DNA of 64,000 bases. It comes from Allolucifera butyrica. Its GTDB lineage: Bacteria > Bacillota > Negativicutes > Sporomusales > UPPP01. Every line of letters starts with the position of its first letter. Within the stretch, counting starts at the first letter, position 1. Made by a program: the position numbers and the translations under genes. The stretch covers positions 23,818 to 87,817 of the forward strand of contig NZ_UPPP01000067.1 of NCBI RefSeq assembly GCF_900476375.1. The letters are read 5' to 3'. Positions 58,813 to 64,000 of this stretch are shown here, in pieces. A model generated the notes under the pieces. That model was not told where the DNA came from, searched no databases, and saw only the letters and a program-made list of their open reading frames with translations.

Positions 58813-60234
58813 ATGTCAACCCCAACTGTCAATCTGGAGCAACTTTGTCCCGAGAAGAAAGGTTTGAAACGGGACATGAAGTCCCGTCATCTGATGATGA
58901 TTTCCATCGGCGGCACCATTGGTACAGGCCTGTTTATGGGCTCAGGCCAGACGATCAGTCAGGCCGGTCCTGTTGGCGCTATTCTTGGTTATCTGGTAGG
59001 CGGTTTTATTATGCTGCTGGTATTGTTGTGCCTGGCCGAACTGGCGGTGGCGATGCCGATTTCCGGTTCGTTTCAAACCTATGCGTCCCGGTTCATCTCG
59101 CCCGGTGCCGGTTTCACAACCGGCTGGCTCTACTGGATTAACTGGGCAACCTGTATTGCCGCCGATTTTACGGCGGCCGGCATAATTGCTAATAGCTGGT
59201 TTCCGCAGATTCCCGTATGGGTTTGGTGCGCATTCTTTGCCATCGCCCTGGCGGTTCTGAATCTGGTGTCGGTTAAAGCTTATGGGGAAGCGGAATTCTG
59301 GTTTGCCGGCATTAAAGTAACGGCAATTATCGCTTTCATTATTGCCGGCGCCGGTCTTATGTTCGGAGTTACCGGCCATGAAGGTGCCATCGGATTTTCC
59401 AATTTCAACACCGGAGCAGGCCTTTTTCCCAACGGTTATTTTGCCGTGTTTCTGACGATGATTGCCGTTGTGTATTCGTTTCAGGGAGCCGAACTGGTGG
59501 GGATTGCCGCCGGTGAATGCGAAGACCCGGGCAAAAATGTACCGCGGGTCATTAAGGGCGTTACCTTTCGCATCATTCTGTTTTATGTGGTGGCGATGAT
59601 CATTCTCGCGGCGACCATTCCCTGGAAAGAAGCCGGCGTGATGGAAAGTCCCTTTGCCCAGGTGTTTGGCCGCATTGGCATTCCCTACGCCAGTACCCTG
59701 ATGAGTGCCGTGGTCCTGACGTCGGCCCTGTCGGCGGGAAATTCCGCCTTGTACGCCTGTTCCCGTCTTTTATGGTCCATGGCGAAGGAAGATTTGGCGC
59801 CGGCCTGGCTGGGCAAGCTGAATGGCAACGGCGTTCCCTTCAACGGGGTTCTGCTGACTCTGGCGTTGACCGGATTGTCTCTCTTAACGCAGGTTTACGC
59901 GGCCGATACGGTTTATCTCTGGCTTATGGCCAGCACCGGCTTGACGGGTTGTCTGATCTGGGTGATCATTGCCTGGTGCCAGATCAACTTCCGCAAAGAA
60001 TTCCTGCGTCTCGGCGGCAAGGTTCAGGACCTGGTCTTCCGTACGCCTTTATATCCGTTAGTGCCGGTTCTGGCGATTGTACTGAATCTTGGCGTTATCA
60101 TCAGCCTGTATTTTGATCCATCCCAGCATGTGGTTCTCTATGCCGGTATTATCGTATTAGCAGCCATGTATCTTTATTACCTGCTGTTCTACAATAAGAA
60201 GGAAAATCCGGTATCGGCGAAAGAAGGACAATAA
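58813..60234 (+). CDS. lysP: Amino-acid permease, predicted lysine-specific
   Basis: 473 residues, 12 membrane helices of the APC superfamily. The N-terminal block HLMMISIGGTIGTGLFMGSG is the substrate-binding helix 1 motif, and EAEFWFAGIKVTAIIAF and GAELVGIAAGECEDP are typical of the YifK/LysP-type permeases. The gene is controlled by an L box, so lysine is the likely substrate. ATG 58813 follows AGGAGG; the upstream open frame runs into the riboswitch terminator and is not used. Confidence 0.88.
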   Translation: MSTPTVNLEQLCPEKKGLKRDMKSRHLMMISIGGTIGTGLFMGSGQTISQAGPVGAILGYLVGGFIMLLVLLCLAELAVAMPISGSFQTYASRFISPGAGFTTGWLYWINWATCIAADFTAAGIIANSWFPQIPVWVWCAFFAIALAVLNLVSVKAYGEAEFWFAGIKVTAIIAFIIAGAGLMFGVTGHEGAIGFSNFNTGAGLFPNGYFAVFLTMIAVVYSFQGAELVGIAAGECEDPGKNVPRVIKGVTFRIILFYVVAMIILAATIPWKEAGVMESPFAQVFGRIGIPYASTLMSAVVLTSALSAGNSALYACSRLLWSMAKEDLAPAWLGKLNGNGVPFNGVLLTLALTGLSLLTQVYAADTVYLWLMASTGLTGCLIWVIIAWCQINFRKEFLRLGGKVQDLVFRTPLYPLVPVLAIVLNLGVIISLYFDPSQHVVLYAGIIVLAAMYLYYLLFYNKKENPVSAKEGQ

Positions 60235-60255
60235 TTCGATTCAGGCTATATAAGG

Positions 60256-60291
60256 AAAGCCACCAGACTCAGTAGGAGTTTGGCGGCTTTT
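60256..60291 (+). terminator. Terminator of lysP
   Basis: AAAGCCACCAGACTC pairs with GAGTTTGGCGGCTTT (13 of 15 positions) with a T-rich tail. Confidence 0.65.
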
Positions 60292-60292
60292 G

Positions 60293-60316
60293 TTATGGGA
60301 TCAGAAAGTATAACTT
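60293..60316 (+). repeat. 24-bp dispersed repeat, copy 2
   Basis: TTATGGGATCAGAAAGTATA followed by ACTT; one mismatch to the copy at 9125-9148. Confidence 0.6.
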
Positions 60317-60320
60317 GCCA

Positions 60321-60343
60321 AAAGGCCGCTTTAGCGGTCTTTT
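60321..60343 (-). terminator. AAGACCGC-type terminator of the EamA gene
   Basis: AAAGGCCGCT/AGCGGTCTTT hairpin with T-run on the minus strand, overlapping the stop of the gene at 60342. Confidence 0.6.
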
Positions 60344-61232
60344 ATTTACTGCGGCGGCTGTCAACTGAGAGGGCTGCTCCGGACGACTTCAGTACAGGCA
60401 AAATATAGCGGGCGGTTATGGCCGCCAGTATTACGGCACCACCGAGAAGCGACCAGGGACCGGGCACTTCCCCGAGAAACAGAAAAACCCAGACCGGATT
60501 AAGAATGGGTTCGATTACTGTGATGACAGAGGCTTCCAGGGCGGTGACCTTTTTTATTGCTATCGTGTAGAGAGCATAAGGCAAACCTAACTGAAGGCAG
60601 CCGAGTCCCGCAATGGCCGCCCAGCCGGCCGCTCCCGGCGGGTTGTCGAATACGAAGGGCAGGCCACAGACAAAAGTCAGTCCGTTGCCTAAAAGCACGG
60701 AACCCAAGGGAGAACCATCCTTTTGGCGGCGCAAGGCTACAATCATAACGGCCATGGAAATTCCGCTGACGATTCCCAACAGATTACCGTACAGCCCTCC
60801 GGTCCCCACCCGGTCTTGAAAAAAGAGCACCATGCCGCCGATAACAAAGGCAATCGTCAGCCAATCGTATAAATGAGGCTTTTCTTTCAGAAAAAAGATA
60901 CCCAGAATGGCCACGTATACCGGAGCCGTATATTGCAATAAAATAGCATTTGCCGCTGTGGTCAGCTTCGTGGCGGCAACGAAACTCAGCATTGTCACCG
61001 CATAGGCCAGCGCGCCGGTAAACTGGGCAAAACTCCAATTTAAGGACGGCCGCCGGAAAAAGAACCAAAGGAAAAGGCCCGCGATGCCGCTGCGGATGCC
61101 GGCAATCGCCAAGGGGTTCCAAGTGACCCATTTTATGAAGAATCCGCCGCTGCTCCACAGCATTGCGGTAATAACCAATAGCAGAGTACCCTGCAATCGC
61201 TCCGGCATACCCTTGATTTTTTCTGCTACCAA
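60342..61232 (-). CDS. EamA/DMT-family transporter
   Basis: 296 residues, about ten membrane helices in two EamA repeats (LLVITAMLWSSGGFFIKWV..., AVMIVALRRQK...LLGNGLTFVCGLPFVF). Drug/metabolite transporters of this family export amino acids, nucleosides or drugs; no specific substrate is indicated. TTG 61232 is chosen for AGGAG 8 bases upstream; MPERLQG further in is an alternative. Single gene. Confidence 0.85.
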   Translation of the reverse strand: MVAEKIKGMPERLQGTLLLVITAMLWSSGGFFIKWVTWNPLAIAGIRSGIAGLFLWFFFRRPSLNWSFAQFTGALAYAVTMLSFVAATKLTTAANAILLQYTAPVYVAILGIFFLKEKPHLYDWLTIAFVIGGMVLFFQDRVGTGGLYGNLLGIVSGISMAVMIVALRRQKDGSPLGSVLLGNGLTFVCGLPFVFDNPPGAAGWAAIAGLGCLQLGLPYALYTIAIKKVTALEASVITVIEPILNPVWVFLFLGEVPGPWSLLGGAVILAAITARYILPVLKSSGAALSVDSRRSK

Positions 61233-61357
61233 GATAAAGGCTCCTCTCGTTGCTTAATTATACGGTGATTTGATAGACGCCGCTGACTGGTACCGCATAA
61301 TGAAAAGATACTCCAGATCCGGCGAAGCGTCAATCAGATTTTCCGCTGAGTAATTTA

Positions 61358-61389
61358 AATTGAGCCTGCCGGTTAAGGCAGGCTCAATT
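61358..61389. terminator. Perfect 13-bp hairpin
   Basis: AATTGAGCCTGCC, loop GGTTAA, GGCAGGCTCAATT. It has only a weak T-rich tail; it may terminate stray transcripts upstream of the leader. Confidence 0.5.
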
Positions 61390-61501
61390 GTCTTTTACGG
61401 GGTGAGTTTTTTAGCAGCCAATTCTTTCAGCAGTAAAATATACTAATTATATTTTTGGGTAAAAAAAAGTCAATTCATATAAATTTCCCCCTAGTCTTTT
61501 T

Positions 61502-61636
61502 TGGGGCAATCTGTACGGATAAGGAATGGGAGGGAAAATCACGCGGTATGACGGCAAAGCAACCGCCCGTTTGGGAAGATGGTTACCCTAGCCGGTGTTG
61601 CTTAGAATCCGTTCGTAAAGCGCAGAGATTGTTGCC
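61502..61636 (+). ncRNA. Candidate structured leader RNA (riboswitch-like)
   Basis: Nested long-range pairs upstream of a holin-like gene: GGGCAATCT with AGATTG..GCCC, ACGGAT with ATCCGT, AAGCAAC with GTTGCTT, and a CCCGTTTGGG hairpin. Internal ATCACGC, GACGGCAAAGC and AGCCGGTGTTGC recall parts of the cyclic-di-GMP-I (GEMM) aptamer, but the order and spacing do not fully fit. Confidence 0.45.
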
Positions 61637-61662
61637 CTATCCAAAAAGGGAGGTGAAACAGT

Positions 61663-61890
61663 GTGGTGTGGCGGAAATTTGAACAATATTTAATGAGCAG
61701 TACCGGCTTTTATACGGCTCTTTTCGTCGGCCTTTATCTTGCCTCCTGGGGACTAAACGGCATCCATTATACAAAATTAGACCTGACGGCCCTTAAAGAT
61801 CTTTATATTTGGCTCATGACGCAATTAAATGCCACTCATGCCGTAAATTCAATCTGGAACAGCCCGAAGGGACAACCGCCGGGCCTATAA
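61663..61890 (+). CDS. Small membrane protein, holin-like
   Basis: 75 residues with one hydrophobic helix (GFYTALFVGLYLASWGL) between a charged N-terminus and a polar C-terminus (LNATHAVNSIWNSPKGQ). AGGGAGG lies 9 bases before GTG 61663. Together with the XhlA-like gene and the papain-like protease it resembles a small lysis or protein-release module. Holin identity is inferred from size and context only. Confidence 0.5.
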   Translation: MVWRKFEQYLMSSTGFYTALFVGLYLASWGLNGIHYTKLDLTALKDLYIWLMTQLNATHAVNSIWNSPKGQPPGL

Positions 61891-61911
61891 AGAAGGGAGG
61901 CTGGTCCCAAA

Positions 61912-62196
61912 ATGGAACCTGAGAAAATTATCGATGATTTATTTGAACTAATCAGGCAAAACACCAGTCAGGTGGCCGGACTTGACAAGAAATTGACCGT
62001 GTTGTGCGCCACTCTCAGCGAAAGAGAAAAACGCTGCAACGAGCATAACGGCATCGTGGCCAACCATGAACAACGGCTTAAGAACGTTGAACTGTGGCAG
62101 GCGGCGCAGCAGGGAGTAACCGGTTTCATTCAGCGCTGGGGTCCGGTTATTATTACCTGCGGGGTAGCGGTGTATGTTGAAAAATTTGTCCGGTGA
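61912..62196 (+). CDS. XhlA-like coiled-coil membrane-anchored protein
   Basis: 94 residues: a long heptad-like helix (QVAGLDKKLTVLCATLSERE, NHEQRLKNVELWQAA) followed by one C-terminal hydrophobic helix (WGPVIITCGVAVYVEKF). This is the layout of XhlA, a phage-derived protein that works with a holin in lysis or transport. GGGAGG lies 11 bases before ATG 61912. Part of a cassette of three genes. Confidence 0.55.
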   Translation: MEPEKIIDDLFELIRQNTSQVAGLDKKLTVLCATLSEREKRCNEHNGIVANHEQRLKNVELWQAAQQGVTGFIQRWGPVIITCGVAVYVEKFVR

Positions 62197-62268
62197 AACC
62201 GGGAATGAACGGAAAGTCTTAACTTCTGAAAGAATTTTTCAGGCGATTATTTAATTGGGAGGGATGTT

Positions 62269-62790
62269 ATGCGGAAGTATTTATTGCAGCCGGACTTGCC
62301 CGACCGGCGGGATTTTGCCTTTCAGTCCGCCGGCTTTGCCTGGGTGGAACACCTGCCGCCCCTGGCCGACCTTAGAGGCGGCTGCAGTCCGGTCGTCGAC
62401 CAGGGGACTCTCGGCGCCTGCACTGCCAACGCCATTGTATCCGGTCTCCGTGAATATTTGCTGCTGCAGCAAGAACCGCCTTTGACGCCATTATCCAGGC
62501 TGTTTTTATATTATCAGGAACGGATGCTGGCGGGGATGGTCCAGGTCGACAGCGGAGCGAGAATCCGCGACGGAATGAAGGTGTTGAACACCTTCGGCGT
62601 TTGTCCGGAAAACGAAAATCCCTATGACATTTCAAAATTTGCCCAGCCTCCTACGGCTCGGGAAATGGCCGCTGCGGCGCAATTCAAAATAAAAGAATAT
62701 CACTGCGTTGGCGGCCTGGCCATGCTTAAAGCCGCCATAGCCGAAGGATTTCCGGTGGTGGCCGGAGTCAGAATCTATCAATCCTTTGGA
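62269..62790 (+). pseudogene. Papain-like (C1) cysteine protease, truncated by insertion
   Basis: Only the N-terminal ~174 residues remain. They carry the C1 family block VVDQGTLGACTANAIVSGL with active-site C51 and a continuation to FPVVAGVRIYQSFG, where the coding sequence is interrupted by the REP hairpin of a transposase element. The His and Asn parts of the active site should lie to the right of the insertion, beyond the window. In-frame readthrough gives a long open frame fused to the transposase, which is unlikely to be a functional protein. GGGAGGG precedes ATG 62269. Confidence 0.75.
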
Positions 62791-63682
62791 AGAGTCAAGG
62801 GACGGTTCCTTGACTCTCTTTTGCATTTAAGCTATTCTATATGTGGAGGTGCGAGAATGCCGCGACACAGTAGAAGTTTAAGTGAGAGCAAAATTTATCA
62901 TATAATGATACGGGGAAATGAAAGACGAAATATATTCCTCGATGATGACGACAGACTAAGATTCGTTCATATTCTGTACGAAAAATGCGCAGATAATCAA
63001 ATATCGATTTACGCATATTGCTTAATGGACAACCATGTTCATTTATTGATAAATGAAGGAAAAGATCAAGTGTCCCGGATCATGAAAAGAATAAATGTCA
63101 GTTATGTGTATTATTTCAACAAAAAATATGGTAGAGTGGGTCACCTGTTTCAAGACCGGTTCAAAAGCGAAGCAATTAAAAATGACCAATACCTAATGGC
63201 CGCAGTGCGATATATCCACAACAATCCGGTCAAAGCCGGAATAGTAGATAACCCTATACAATACAAATGGAGTAGTTACTATTTATATATTGACCAATTT
63301 GGTCAAGAAAATAAAATTGACAAAGAGTACATGCTAGAGATATTTTCCAAGAATAGAAAAAATGCAATTCAGCTATTTATTGAGTTTAGTTTAATGAAAG
63401 ACAATGAAACTGAACGATTTATTGAGTATCAGGAAGAAGATAGCCAAGTAAATAAGGAAATACAAACTGAGCAGGGAGCAATAGAATTTATTAAAAAATA
63501 TGCACTGGAAAATAATGTTGATCTTGATAGTTTAAATCATAAGTCTCATAACGTCTTAAGAACAGGCATAATAAAAGAACTGAAGAGCCGGACAAGTTTA
63601 TCAGTACGTCAAATAGCGGGGTTATTGAATATAGATAGAAATATCGTTCAGAGAGTAAAATGATGAGTCGGAGAACCGTCCC
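62791..63682 (+). mobile_element. REP-associated transposon (RAYT) insertion
   Basis: Left end: hairpin AGAGTCAAGG, loop GACGGTT, CCTTGACTCT (62791-62817). Right end: GAGTCGGAGAACCGTCCC (63665-63682), which contains the complement of the left GGGACGGTT. The element carries one transposase gene and interrupts the protease. Confidence 0.7.
62857..63663 (+). CDS. REP-associated tyrosine transposase (Y1 family)
   Basis: 268 residues. The HUH motif is in YCLMDNHVHLLI (residues ~55) and the catalytic Tyr in AAVRYIHNNPVKAG (around 110). This is the IS200-like Y1 transposase fold used by RAYTs for single-strand cleavage at REP hairpins. The C-terminal third contains a possible HTH (LSVRQIAGLLNIDRNIVQR). 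TGGAGGTG lies 7 bases before ATG 62857. A+T-richer than neighbouring genes, consistent with recent transfer. Confidence 0.88.
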   Translation: MPRHSRSLSESKIYHIMIRGNERRNIFLDDDDRLRFVHILYEKCADNQISIYAYCLMDNHVHLLINEGKDQVSRIMKRINVSYVYYFNKKYGRVGHLFQDRFKSEAIKNDQYLMAAVRYIHNNPVKAGIVDNPIQYKWSSYYLYIDQFGQENKIDKEYMLEIFSKNRKNAIQLFIEFSLMKDNETERFIEYQEEDSQVNKEIQTEQGAIEFIKKYALENNVDLDSLNHKSHNVLRTGIIKELKSRTSLSVRQIAGLLNIDRNIVQRVK

Positions 63683-64000
63683 GTGCGCCAAGAAGCGCAC
63701 GGAGTATAGCGGGTGGGAATCCCGTCTGGGAAGGTCTAGCCAACCACCCGGTATCCAGCCTTGGGACTGAAGCGGTAACGCCAGGTCTAAGCGTAGGTAG
63801 GAAAGGTAGTAGGCCGAAAGCGAAAGCTGAAGATGTAGAATCCCGAAATTCCTAATGGGAATGGTCGATGCATGGGACGAGCAGAAGACAACACTGGGCT
63901 TAGCGATAAAGGCAAGTTAAGTTTGGCGCCCCGGGATCGAAGGTCTTGGCATGCTACACACAGTTACTCCGTGAGAACTTGGGAGACCCTGTTGCTCTCC
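63683..64000 (+). mobile_element. Group II intron, 5' domain I, continues past window
   Basis: It starts with GTGCG, the group II 5' splice consensus, directly after the right REP end. Then come GCGGGTGGGAATCCCGTCTG, a GAAGGT stretch, GAAGCGGTAACGCC, GCGAAAGC and GAACTTGGGAGACCCTG, all resembling bacterial group II ribozyme sequence upstream of a maturase gene. No ORF has begun by 64000. The class (possibly C) is not certain. Confidence 0.72.

Larger units (their letters stand above)
61233..61662. other. Intergenic region with hairpin and structured leader
   Basis: It contains a strong hairpin at 61358-61389 and the candidate RNA at 61502-61636. No protein gene seen. Confidence 0.5.

Noticed and set aside
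62269..63663. A genuine 464-residue protease-transposase fusion protein
   Set aside because: The junction is exactly the REP hairpin, and the transposase has its own start with a strong ribosome site; readthrough is accidental.
1..64000. CRISPR arrays, prophage or secondary-metabolite clusters
   Set aside because: No spaced direct repeats, no capsid or tail genes and no NRPS/PKS domains are present; the holin/XhlA-like genes alone do not make a prophage.

Overview
The window looks like the chromosome of an anaerobic, endospore-forming Firmicute, most likely of the Negativicutes (Sporomusaceae-like). This is inferred from a cobalamin-dependent class II ribonucleotide reductase, a membrane-bound group 4 [NiFe] hydrogenase, a ferredoxin-tailed aldo/keto reductase, LarE, T-box and L-box leaders, Cys/Tyr-rich small proteins of the spore-coat kind, strong AGGAGG ribosome binding sites with frequent GTG/TTG starts, and roughly 50% G+C. 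No rRNA or tRNA genes and no CRISPR array were seen.

Layout. 1-15 kb: the 5' end of a CheY gene, a SWIM/SNF2 helicase, and mostly single genes (DUF2971, aldo/keto reductase, larE, two GNATs, fabF, an AraC regulator, Nudix, HD-GYP). 15.5-19 kb: nadABC with a structured leader. 19-24 kb: a class II RNR behind two NrdR-like boxes, an aminotransferase, xpt and a HAD phosphatase. 25-30 kb: DAHP synthase behind an aromatic-residue leader-peptide attenuator, a pyridoxine kinase plus ECF S-component pair, and dapB. 30-38 kb: an orphan eutJ, a divergent MocR/aminotransferase pair, two small membrane proteins, a PocR-type soluble chemoreceptor with CheW, and ddl. 39-43 kb: topB, a DEAD-box helicase and a YaiI-type protein. 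42.7-50 kb: a six-gene hydrogenase-4 operon ending in a ferredoxin/small-subunit fusion. 51-54.5 kb: an ECF transporter operon with a TrpP-like S component behind a T-box whose specifier reads TGG. 54.7-61 kb: namA, queG, an NlpC/P60 hydrolase, and a lysine riboswitch in front of an amino-acid permease. 61.2-64 kb: a structured leader, holin-like and XhlA-like genes, and a papain-like protease broken by a REP-associated transposase with the 5' end of a group II intron next to it.

The strongest observation is the 25.08-25.41 kb leader. A good promoter drives a 45-codon peptide with 12 aromatic residues in 18 positions (3 Trp, 6 Phe, 3 Tyr). It is followed by mutually exclusive antiterminator and terminator hairpins and then by a DAHP synthase, the first enzyme of the pathway to all three aromatic amino acids. 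With the Trp T-box ECF operon and the L-box permease, the window holds three different RNA mechanisms for sensing amino-acid supply.

Several intergenic repeats recur: a ~45-bp terminator-containing element (four copies and one remnant), a 24-bp sequence (two copies), and a promoter box AAAACTACTTGA shared by two paralogous small genes and by the T-box operon in a slightly altered promoter.
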